From assembly GCA_030831265.1 (NCBI GenBank), contig JAURLM010000145.1, positions 1 through 12,327 of the forward strand: DNA of 12,327 bases. The letters are read 5' to 3'. Every line of letters begins with the position of its first letter. Position 1 is the first letter of the stretch. Below are positions 6,860 to 12,327 of the stretch, in pieces. This stretch comes from Chloroflexota bacterium (lineage in GTDB: Bacteria > Chloroflexota > Dehalococcoidia > Lucifugimonadales > Lucifugimonadaceae). The position numbers were made by a program, and so were the translations under genes. The notes beneath the pieces are model-generated. The model did no database searches. It was given only the letters and a program-made list of their open reading frames with translations, and was not told the DNA's origin.

Positions 6860-7621
6860 TTGGAAAAACTTTGTGAGGCGGCCGCAACTGTTGGAGTGCG
6901 TACTGATGATGAGTTCAGGCGCAGGTTCACGCGCTATTTTGAACTGATCGAATCAGCGAATTCTCGGTTCAACCTGACCGGGGCGAAAGGTTGGGAGCGA
7001 GTACGAGATGAACTGTTCATCCGCTCCCTGCGATTTCTTGCACCTGTCGCAGGCGGTCAGCAGCCCGCTGTCGAATGGTTTTCCGGCCGAAATGTGCTGG
7101 ATATTGGCAGCGGTGCGGGCATACCGGGAATCATCCTGAAAATAGCGGTGCCGGACATGGCGCTGACGCTAATAGATTCCTCTAACAAGAAGACGGCATT
7201 CTTGCGTGAGACCGCGCTGGATCTTGGATTTGAAGACGTGCAGGTCATAACGGGACGTGCGGAAGAGATAGGGCTTTTGCGGGAGCATCGAGAAAAATAC
7301 GATCTGGTCGTCTCACGCGGAGTCGCAAAACTCGTAGAACTCGCAGAACTTACGCTCCCGTTCGCTACCGTTGGTGGAACTGTGATCTCGGCAAAAGGAC
7401 CATCGGTTGAGACAGAGATTGAAGAGTCTGCATACGCAGCGGAAGTGCTTGGCGCCGCACCTGCGATAAGCACAGTTGTGGACTCGCCGGGTGATGCAGC
7501 CCCGGACACGATGGTGTACTGGATGAAGATTTCCAAAACGCCCTCGACGTACCCTCGTCGCAACGGTCTACCACGCACTAAACCTCTGTTAAAGGCTCGC
7601 AACTCGGCGGTGCGTCGATGA
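6860..7621 (+). CDS. rsmG: 16S rRNA (guanine-527-N7)-methyltransferase RsmG (GidB)
   Basis: 253 residues from a TTG start at 6860; no ATG lies near and no clear Shine-Dalgarno sequence is seen, so the exact start is moderately sure. RsmG transfers a methyl group from S-adenosylmethionine to N7 of G527 of 16S rRNA; its loss gives low-level streptomycin resistance (family knowledge). Markers in order: FNLTG (37-41), the SAM-binding loop VLDIGSGAGIPGI (79-91), LIDSSNKKTAFLRE (104-117), DLVVSRGVAKLVELAEL (148-164), GGTVISAKGP (172-181), and the typical C-terminal end YPRRNGLPRTKPL (231-243). The last ten residues after that motif are a short variable tail. The stop overlaps the start of the following membrane protein gene (ATGA), so the two are likely translationally coupled. 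Their functions have no evident link. Confidence 0.95.
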   Translation: MEKLCEAAATVGVRTDDEFRRRFTRYFELIESANSRFNLTGAKGWERVRDELFIRSLRFLAPVAGGQQPAVEWFSGRNVLDIGSGAGIPGIILKIAVPDMALTLIDSSNKKTAFLRETALDLGFEDVQVITGRAEEIGLLREHREKYDLVVSRGVAKLVELAELTLPFATVGGTVISAKGPSVETEIEESAYAAEVLGAAPAISTVVDSPGDAAPDTMVYWMKISKTPSTYPRRNGLPRTKPLLKARNSAVRR

Positions 7622-8691
7622 ACGGCAACGGTAACCGAGTATCCGGTGACACGCTGAGGCGTCGAATCCTTTCGCTTCCCACCCTGCTGGCACTGGTTGT
7701 AGGTGGCGGCCTATTGGCCTTTGTGCTGTGGCGGGTGCTTGACTTTAACTGGAGCGAGTTGTGGGCCAACATTCGAGGCGTAAACCTTGCCCTATATCTC
7801 GCCGCCGGTGTCCTCTACTACATCAGCTTCTGGTTCCGTGGCCTGCGATGGCGGTTGATTGCCATTACGGCCAACACAGACGGGCAGGATGGAAAGACAA
7901 TTCCGGGTTCCACCAAAATGGGTGGAATCATCCTGATGGGCTGGTTCGCTAACTCAGTGGCGTTTCTGCGCCTGGGTGACGCACTCCGCGGGTGGACCCT
8001 GCACCGAGAATCTACCAGTTCGTTCTCAGCATCGCTGGGCACGGTGCTGGCCGAACGTGTGCAGGACATGATTGCAGTCCTGTTGCTGGTATTCGTGGCA
8101 GCCGTTCTGGTGACCGTGTCCGGTGACGCAAAGATCCCTGGCGTAGTCCTTGCAGCGGCAGTTGTGCTCGTGGTCGTGCTGGTTGCCGCTCTCATTGCGA
8201 TGCGTATTTTTGGTATGCGGGCATCCCGTTTCCTGCCACAGCGGATACAAAAAGCATACATGCAGTTCCAGGATGGCACTCTCGGTAGTTTCAAGAGCAG
8301 CCAGATACCGTTGCAGGTCATCCTCGGTGTGATTGGCTGGATACTTGAGATTGCCAGGTTCTACTTTGTTTCGCAGTCGTTGGGATTGGAAATCAGCTTC
8401 GGAATTGTGATGTTTGCCGCACTGGCGAACGCAATGCTGACGACTATCCCAACACCGGGTGGATTCGGATTTGTTGAAGGCGGTCTGACCGGTCTGCTTG
8501 TTTTGCTGGGAGTTGGGCATACAAACGCGTTCACACTGACCGTCGTTGACAGGTCAATCAGCTGGTTGAGCGTTGTCCTCACGGGCGGTCTGCTGTTTGC
8601 CGTGTGGCAATCGATAGGCAACAGAAATCGCAAGATTCCCGTCGTGGATACAAGTGCGCCTGCGGGGGGCAGCGAATCAGAAAGCGGGTAA
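7618..8691 (+). CDS. Lysylphosphatidylglycerol synthase-type transmembrane protein (flippase-like, UPF0104)
   Basis: 357 residues; the ATG overlaps the rsmG stop by four bases. It is an integral membrane protein with about eight hydrophobic segments (roughly 21-41, 55-72, 103-118, 149-168, 174-196, 232-254, 262-276 and 311-329). Family markers: FWFRGLRWRL (71-80), WFANSVAFLRLGDALRGW (109-126), AERVQDM (145-151), TTIPTPGGFGFVEGG (275-289) and VDRSISWL (310-317). This matches the membrane part shared by MprF-type lysyl-phosphatidylglycerol flippases and YbhN/AglD proteins. The soluble aminoacyltransferase domain of MprF is absent, so it does not make lysyl-lipid itself. A role in flipping or handling a lipid or lipid-linked molecule is inferred from the family; substrate unknown. 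The C-terminal tail (VVDTSAPAGGSESESG) is low-complexity and probably cytoplasmic. Confidence 0.88.
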   Translation: MNGNGNRVSGDTLRRRILSLPTLLALVVGGGLLAFVLWRVLDFNWSELWANIRGVNLALYLAAGVLYYISFWFRGLRWRLIAITANTDGQDGKTIPGSTKMGGIILMGWFANSVAFLRLGDALRGWTLHRESTSSFSASLGTVLAERVQDMIAVLLLVFVAAVLVTVSGDAKIPGVVLAAAVVLVVVLVAALIAMRIFGMRASRFLPQRIQKAYMQFQDGTLGSFKSSQIPLQVILGVIGWILEIARFYFVSQSLGLEISFGIVMFAALANAMLTTIPTPGGFGFVEGGLTGLLVLLGVGHTNAFTLTVVDRSISWLSVVLTGGLLFAVWQSIGNRNRKIPVVDTSAPAGGSESESG

Positions 8692-8728
8692 CCTGCAACG
8701 GGTCCTGATTTTGCGTGCGTTCACACGT

Positions 8729-8757
8729 TTCAGACAACGCTGTTGCTGTGCTACGAT
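8729..8757 (+). promoter_or_regulatory. Candidate promoter of the tRNA-Ala gene
   Basis: TTCAGA (8729-8734), a 17-bp spacer and TACGAT (8752-8757), each matching four of six consensus bases. Transcription would start near 8765, about 75 bases before the tRNA. It lies in the 148-bp gap after the membrane protein gene, where nothing else is evident. Confidence 0.4.
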
Positions 8758-8839
8758 TTTCAGGTTGTGGACGGAGTGTCCGTTAATGCGTAGGTCCCGT
8801 TCCGGTTGACCTCAGACGGACGCCTGTCCCGGTTCATGC

Positions 8840-8915
8840 GGGGCTGTAGCTCAATTGGGAGAGCGCTTCAATGGCATTGAAGAGGTAGAGGGTTCGAATC
8901 CCTCCAGCTCCACCA
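8840..8915 (+). tRNA. tRNA-Ala, anticodon GGC
   Basis: A complete 76-base cloverleaf with an encoded CCA end. The acceptor stem is GGGGCTG with CAGCTCC and discriminator A. The third pair is G-T (G3:U70), the classic alanine identity element. The anticodon arm is CTTCA, ATGGCAT, TGAAG, with GGC at positions 34-36. The T arm GAGGG TTCGAAT CCCTC is perfect. The 3' end from within the T arm (CTCCAGCTCCACCA) recurs 405 bp downstream, so this gene appears to have served as an integration site. Confidence 0.97.
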
Positions 8916-8920
8916 ATCAC
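8902..8920 (+). repeat. Left att-like repeat (tRNA-Ala 3' end)
   Basis: CTCCAGCTCCACCAATCAC, formed by the last 14 bases of the tRNA plus five downstream. It matches 9307-9325 at 18 of 19 positions in direct orientation. Tyrosine-recombinase elements commonly use the 3' end of tRNA genes as attachment sites (established knowledge). Confidence 0.6.
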
Positions 8921-9240
8921 AACTTCTCGCCACTAAGCCGGGCCACGAGTGTCGACGGCACGGTCCAGTTCCTGCATGTGGACCATCTTGGATCGCCGGT
9001 GGCTGCTACGGACGTGTACGGGAGCGTCGTTGGCACCCAGGCCTTTTACCCATTTGGTGAAGTGCGTTCAGGTACAGGCATCTTCGACACCGAGCGCGGC
9101 TTCACCGGTGCCAGATATTTGACCCTGGCACCGGCCTGGGCTTCTATAACGCCCGCTACTATGACACCGCGCTAGGCAAATTCATCAGCCCGGACAGGTC
9201 AGAACATCCCTGGCCACCGCCGCCGCAATATCGAGGTTGA
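8916..9240 (+). pseudogene. Remnant of an RHS-repeat core domain protein, frameshifted
   Basis: Directly after the tRNA the sequence encodes a fragment of the conserved RHS core: VQFLHVDHLGSPVAATDVYG, then SVVGTQAFYPFGEVRSGTG and ERGFTGAR, up to about 9117. The reading frame then changes. From about 9118 the continuation FDPGTGLGFYNARYYD, then TALGKFISPDR, lies in another frame and ends at TGA 9238-9240. Together these match the usual order DHLG, YPFGE, FTGQ, DPxTGLxFYNARYYDP, GRFISPD. There is no N-terminal part with YD repeats and no toxin tip, and the open frame reaches back only into the tRNA gene, so no start codon exists. It is a dead fragment of what is normally a protein of over a thousand residues. 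It lies between the two att-like repeats and was probably left by deletion of a larger element. Confidence 0.75.
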
Positions 9241-9306
9241 AACGATCTGCCCTCCCGGCGAATCACCGCAGCGCCACCTCAACCACGAAGGTTCTCGATA
9301 CAGCCT

Positions 9307-9325
9307 CTCCAGCTCCACCACTCAC
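9307..9325 (+). repeat. Right att-like repeat (tRNA 3' end copy)
   Basis: CTCCAGCTCCACCACTCAC, 18 of 19 identical to the tRNA-Ala end. The bases in front (GGTTC at 9293-9297, then nine unlike bases) faintly resemble a decayed T arm, but no complete tRNA is present. It marks the likely far end of the inserted segment. Between the RHS remnant (end 9240) and the next gene (9422) I see nothing else except a ribosome binding site. Confidence 0.6.
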
Positions 9326-9409
9326 CGCTTACTCCCACCGTCTCTTCCGTTGCTGTTGGCTCAAGGCGCCAAATAAAGCTATCCTCCGCATCACTGCAAC
9401 ACCAGCCGT

Positions 9410-9415
9410 AGGAAG
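9410..9415 (+). promoter_or_regulatory. Ribosome binding site of the IolE-like gene
   Basis: AGGAAG followed by six bases and the ATG at 9422. It supports this start over internal ones such as the codon near the conserved ILYGSTSSLW strand. Confidence 0.6.
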
Positions 9416-9421
9416 CGCCAT

Positions 9422-10366
9422 ATGCCTGCTCCATCTCATCGACCACTGGATCCCGTAAATCCGGACATCCTGTACGGCTCTACAAGTTCACTGTGGGATG
9501 CCCGTCACCCGATTGAGTGGGCCATCAAACGGATTGCGGCCCTCGGCTTGCAGGGCATTGAGCCTTACGCGAAGCAGATCGAAGATCACCGTTCCAATCC
9601 GCTGGCACTCAAGGAGAAATTCGATGAAGCGGGCGTGACGATGATCGATGTCTCTAACGGTGCGAAGGGTCAATCGACAAATTTTATCGACCCCGAAGAG
9701 ACGCCGAAGACCATTGCCGACCACGTCGCGTTTGCCCGTGACTTCCTGCAGCCGTTCGGTTGCGACCTCTGGAAGTGCAACATGGGGGCTCGCCCGGTCG
9801 GCGGCACGTCCGATGACCAGTTGAAGCGGCTTGCCGACACACTGAATGAGATTGGTCGAAAGACCATAGAGATGGGAATTCGGCTTGCGCCACATCCGCA
9901 TATCTGGGGGCCGGTTGAGCGTGAGCACGAGGTCCGTGCAATGCTCGATTTGACCGATCCGAACTACGTCTGGATGACACCGGACACGGGGCATCTGACC
10001 CTGGGCGGCATGGATGCAGTACAGCTCATGAGCGATTACTTGCCGCGTATTGCCGAGGTTCACCTGAAGGACACGTATGCGAAGTACAGCGGAATTCCGG
10101 AAACCCCTACGCGGGAGCAGCACGCTGAAGCCAGCGTGTATCACAACATGGGCGGTGGGGGTGTGGACTTCCCGGCTGTGATGAAGCTGCTGCGGGACCG
10201 CCACTACAAGGGCTGGGTTGTGCTGGACATGGATGGACCGCGCAAGGGAGACGATGGCTTTGACGCAATTGGCGGCAATCTCGACCTTGCCGTCGATGAC
10301 TACCTGGCGCACAACATCAACTACCTGCGTGTGATCCTCGGAGTCAAGCTGCCGCCCCTGGATTAA
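9422..10366 (+). CDS. Sugar isomerase/epimerase of the xylose-isomerase-like TIM-barrel family (IolE-like)
   Basis: 314 residues, a normal length for this soluble metal-dependent family, which acts on sugars, inositol derivatives and keto-sugars. Strand 1 is DILYGSTSSLWDARHP (15-30), followed by GLQGIEPYAKQIEDH. Likely metal or substrate residues are H158 and H160 in RLAPHPHIWGPVE, D188 and H191 in TPDTGHLTLGG, H214 in EVHLKDTYAKY, and D269 in GWVVLDMDGPR. The HPH and DTGHL motifs recall inosose dehydratase IolE (HHHM, DTGHL, HLKD). At the last position most relatives have Glu (VVE or VLE), here Asp. A glycine-rich loop GGGGVDF (244-250) precedes it. The exact substrate cannot be read from sequence, and no inositol-pathway gene is nearby. 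The gene stands alone just beyond the integration scar and converges with the YeiH-type gene (28 bp between stops). Confidence 0.87.
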   Translation: MPAPSHRPLDPVNPDILYGSTSSLWDARHPIEWAIKRIAALGLQGIEPYAKQIEDHRSNPLALKEKFDEAGVTMIDVSNGAKGQSTNFIDPEETPKTIADHVAFARDFLQPFGCDLWKCNMGARPVGGTSDDQLKRLADTLNEIGRKTIEMGIRLAPHPHIWGPVEREHEVRAMLDLTDPNYVWMTPDTGHLTLGGMDAVQLMSDYLPRIAEVHLKDTYAKYSGIPETPTREQHAEASVYHNMGGGGVDFPAVMKLLRDRHYKGWVVLDMDGPRKGDDGFDAIGGNLDLAVDDYLAHNINYLRVILGVKLPPLD

Positions 10367-10394
10367 GCGTTGGAATTTGCCTTGTTTGGCCGGG

Positions 10395-11429
10395 CTAGAT
10401 GATGCCGAGGATGCGTGGCAGCACAAGCCCGGAAACGATCATGAAGCACATCACAGCCAGAATGGTTACCACGACACGCGGTCCTGACTTGAACAGGTCA
10501 CGTACGTTCACGCCGAACCCGACTCCAATCATCGCGATGGAGAACAGTATTTTTGCCGTGTCCCGTACCGTGCTCGCGACATCGCTGGAGATGACATCGA
10601 AGCTTCGGAAGGTCGCAAGGACGAGGAAGCCGATAACAAACCACGGCACGTAACTGCGTAGTTGCGATGACAGCGACCGTGTTGGTGCTCCGTCGGCCTG
10701 TTCGAGTCCAGAGCGCCGGAACACCACGCCAATGACAACTATCATGGGGCCGAGCAAGATGACCCTTGAGAGCTTCACGAGGGTCGCGGTGGTTGCCGCT
10801 TCGACACCTACGATTGATGACGCCGCCATTACCTGTGCCACCGCGTAGACCGAGATACCGGCGACAAGTCCGTAGTGGAATTCAGACAGCCCGAATGTTG
10901 TCGACAGAGTGGGCAGTAAAAGTATCTGGATAGCACCGAGGATGGCTGAAAAGCTGATCGCCGCTCCAACCTGTGATGAGTTGGCACGGATTACCGGGGC
11001 CAACGCAGCAACTGCTGAGTTTCCGCATATCGAGTTTCCAATGCCTACCAGAGCGGTGAGCTTTGGGTCGAGTCCCAACAGCTTGTTGCCAACGAGATAG
11101 GCGACCAGCATGGCGGCAAACGTGGACAGCACCACGAATACGGCTATTTGCCACCCGCGGTCCACGAAGTCTGGGATGAAAACGCTGGCACCGGTCAGCA
11201 GTACAGCGAACTCAAGCAGCATCTTCCCTGACCACTTTGTTCCCTGGTCAAGCTGCTTCCCGTTGACCAGCACGGTCCTGAGGACGATTCCGACGATTAG
11301 CGAAAGCACCAGCGCGTCCATGAACGAGAGGTCGAGTTTGTCGCTAATCCAGTAGCTGGCCAGTCCGAGAACTACGCAGACGGCGATTCCGGGTAATTTG
11401 GGTTTTGAGCGGAGTATTTGGGTGGTCAT
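10395..11429 (-). CDS. YeiH-family (UPF0324) putative sulfate/anion exporter
   Basis: 344 residues, the usual family length, from the ATG at 11429. It is a membrane protein with about ten hydrophobic segments (for example 13-28, 38-54, 71-86, 94-113, 155-175, 186-203, 222-237, 262-274, 292-306 and 319-337). Family markers: EFAVLLTGASV (73-83), the highly conserved GIGNSICGNSAVAALAPVI (129-147), SVYAVAQVMAAS (193-204), KLSRVILLGP (219-228) and IGVGFGVNV (301-309). The family is annotated as putative sulfate exporters, with support from relatives in taurine and sulfonate metabolism; the substrate here is not shown. No sulfur-metabolism gene or LysR-type regulator sits beside it, unlike in enterobacteria. 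The ribosome binding site is weak (GGA before the start). Confidence 0.9.
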   Translation of the reverse strand: MTTQILRSKPKLPGIAVCVVLGLASYWISDKLDLSFMDALVLSLIVGIVLRTVLVNGKQLDQGTKWSGKMLLEFAVLLTGASVFIPDFVDRGWQIAVFVVLSTFAAMLVAYLVGNKLLGLDPKLTALVGIGNSICGNSAVAALAPVIRANSSQVGAAISFSAILGAIQILLLPTLSTTFGLSEFHYGLVAGISVYAVAQVMAASSIVGVEAATTATLVKLSRVILLGPMIVVIGVVFRRSGLEQADGAPTRSLSSQLRSYVPWFVIGFLVLATFRSFDVISSDVASTVRDTAKILFSIAMIGVGFGVNVRDLFKSGPRVVVTILAVMCFMIVSGLVLPRILGII

Positions 11430-11809
11430 TAGGGTCCGTGCAGTTGGTCAGTCCGTGCGTGAAAGCGCCAAGTGTAAGAGTTTTTTGCCGACGCCGGGGC
11501 GAACCATGAAAAATGGCCTTCTTTGCCGTACGGAACTCCTGTTTCACCATGCTGGGCCATGGTTAATGCACTGGCGCATTCAAGGGACCAATCGTGGCAT
11601 CGCCGATCGCCACAGCGGAATAACCATGTGCAGGAGTTCGCAGAGTATCGTGGAGTTCCGCAGATATTTCGTCTCGCTGATTCACGCTGTCGGGAGTATC
11701 CATCATGGCAGTTTCACCAATCAGATAAGGCGGCACATTCGATTACGTGTTGGCACTGGCCCGTGGAAACGTCGGAACGGAAACGAAAGTCAAAGACTGA
11801 GGTTCGGCG
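11430..11809. other. 380-bp region without a convincing gene
   Basis: It lies between the yeiH-type start and the histidine kinase stop, both on the minus strand, so it should hold the yeiH-type promoter. I see no strong -35/-10 pair. Contents: a 6-bp inverted repeat ACCATG/CATGGT with a 6-base loop (11546-11563), one doubtful 47-codon ORF, and a GC-rich block next to a run of six T (11480-11485). The longer open frames on the plus strand here are rich in W, H, R and S and look random. Confidence 0.5.
11563..11706 (-). CDS. Doubtful small ORF, 47 residues
   Basis: ATG-ATG start, TAA end, with GGTGA about six bases upstream. The product (MMDTPDSVNQRDEISAELHD, then TLRTPAHGYSAVAIGDATIG) is acidic at first and has ordinary amino acid composition, unlike the arginine-rich random frames on the other strand. 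An inverted repeat (11546-11563) touches its stop codon. It is unlike any family I know. It may equally be a chance frame or a decayed gene piece. Confidence 0.22.
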   Translation of the reverse strand: MMDTPDSVNQRDEISAELHDTLRTPAHGYSAVAIGDATIGPLNAPVH

Positions 11810-12327
11810 TTAGTTTCCCTCGCTGGCAGGCTTTGGCGGCAGGATGACGGTGAAAACCGTGCGGCCAGGGACAGATTCCACCGATATCTCGCCGCCGTGC
11901 TTGTTCACAACGATGTTGAAGACGGTATGAAGGCCAAGCCCTGTACCTTTGCCGGGCTCTTTAGTCGTGAAAAACGCGTCGAATATCCGATGCTGGATTT
12001 CGGCAGGAATCCCGGGGCCTGAATCCTCCACCTGCACTATTACGCCGTTTGCCGCGGATGCCTTTGCGGAGATACGAATCTCACCCTTACCGGTCATGGC
12101 ATCCAGCGCGTTGTCTAGCAGGTGAGTCCAGACCTGGTTCAACTCTGAACCGAACGCATCAATCTCTGGCAGGTTTTCTGCGTAGTCCACGGTCACCGAT
12201 ACGCTGTCAGACATCTTGCCGCGCAACAGCACCAACGTGTTGTCGATGCCTTCTGCTACATCAACCTGCTGTACGGGAGCCTGATCAAGGAATGAGTAGG
12301 ATTTCAGGGCGTTGACGATGCTCGAAA
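11810..12327 (-). CDS. Sensor histidine kinase, C-terminal ATPase domain (partial)
   Basis: The frame is open to the right window edge; 172 codons are visible, ending in TAA at 11812-11810. A TTG at 12235 is internal and not the start, because the upstream residues SSIVNALKSYSFLDQAPVQQ belong to the same family pattern (end of the dimerisation region). ATPase motifs: N box HLLDNALDAM, G1 VEDSGPGIP, F box FDAFFTTKEPGKG, G2 GTGLGLHTVFNIV, then HGGEISVESVPGRTVFTVILP. All nucleotide-binding features look intact. The block KSYSFLDQAPVQ together with ELNQVWTHLLDNALDAM is typical of kinases that carry a cyclic-nucleotide-binding or similar N-terminal sensor, but that part is outside the window. No response regulator gene is seen on the visible side. 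Confidence 0.92.
   Translation of the reverse strand, partial: SSIVNALKSYSFLDQAPVQQVDVAEGIDNTLVLLRGKMSDSVSVTVDYAENLPEIDAFGSELNQVWTHLLDNALDAMTGKGEIRISAKASAANGVIVQVEDSGPGIPAEIQHRIFDAFFTTKEPGKGTGLGLHTVFNIVVNKHGGEISVESVPGRTVFTVILPPKPASEGN

Noticed and set aside
7057..7602. 181-residue minus-strand frame inside rsmG
   Set aside because: Overlaps the conserved SAM-binding and C-terminal motifs of RsmG and is serine-rich, as random frames here are.
8855..8940. Start of a coding frame inside the tRNA gene leading into the RHS fragment
   Set aside because: The first residues come from tRNA and spacer sequence; only the part after about 8941 resembles RHS proteins, so the ATG is not a real start.
9293..9320. 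A second tRNA gene at the repeated CCA end
   Set aside because: Only the acceptor 3' strand and a decayed T arm are present; no D arm, anticodon arm or 5' acceptor strand lies upstream.
9488..10426. 312-residue minus-strand frame opposite the IolE-like gene
   Set aside because: Long only because of the codon bias of the real gene; rich in R, H, Q and V and without family motifs, while the plus-strand protein has clear ones.
11344..11550. 68-residue minus-strand frame upstream of the YeiH-type gene
   Set aside because: It overlaps the conserved start of that transporter gene by 86 bp in another frame and ends in arginine-rich random sequence.
11398..11847. 149- and 96-residue plus-strand frames in the gap before the histidine kinase
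   Set aside because: Composition is dominated by R, H, W and S; one overlaps the starts and ends of both flanking genes, and neither shows a motif or a ribosome binding site.
1..12327. CRISPR array, insertion sequence or phage genes
   Set aside because: No regularly spaced repeats, transposase, integrase or phage structural motifs were seen on either strand.

Overview
The window reads as ordinary chromosomal DNA from a free-living bacterium with moderately high GC. Gene content (an EtfBA pair, many genes of unknown function, an IolE-like TIM barrel, TTG and GTG starts) would fit a Chloroflexota lineage such as the SAR202/Dehalococcoidia group. That placement is an impression from protein style, not a proof. 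The window begins inside hflK and ends inside a sensor histidine kinase gene.

Layout. Positions 1-504 (minus) hold the N-terminal part of HflK. Positions 675-4373 hold two divergent genes for membrane-anchored or exported proteins with HExxH zinc-protease motifs. The plus-strand one is cut by a single in-frame TAG at 3027-3029 into a 303-residue metallopeptidase part and a 443-residue helical part. Positions 4381-6611 (minus) form a compact operon: etfB, etfA (stop and start directly adjacent) and a 144-residue protein of unknown function. Divergent from it, 6860-8691 (plus) hold rsmG and a lysylphosphatidylglycerol-synthase-type membrane protein that overlap by ATGA. The space between the two divergent units (6612-6859) carries a candidate promoter, a near-perfect palindrome and three tandem TACCGN hexamers.

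A tRNA-Ala(GGC) gene lies at 8840-8915. Its 3' end is repeated (18 of 19 bases) at 9307-9325. The sequence between is a frameshifted piece of an RHS-repeat core domain. This looks like the scar of a small element that integrated at a tRNA 3' end. After the scar come an IolE-like sugar isomerase/epimerase gene (plus), a convergent YeiH-type transporter gene (minus), a 380-bp stretch with only a doubtful small ORF, and the C-terminal ATPase half of a histidine kinase (minus).

Functional links: HflK and the two HExxH proteins suggest a membrane-proteolysis neighbourhood. EtfBA carries electrons from flavin dehydrogenases to the quinone pool. RsmG modifies 16S rRNA. No complete new defence or mobile system is visible. 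The most notable items are the amber-split metallopeptidase, the tRNA-flanked RHS scar and the regulatory structure in front of etfB.
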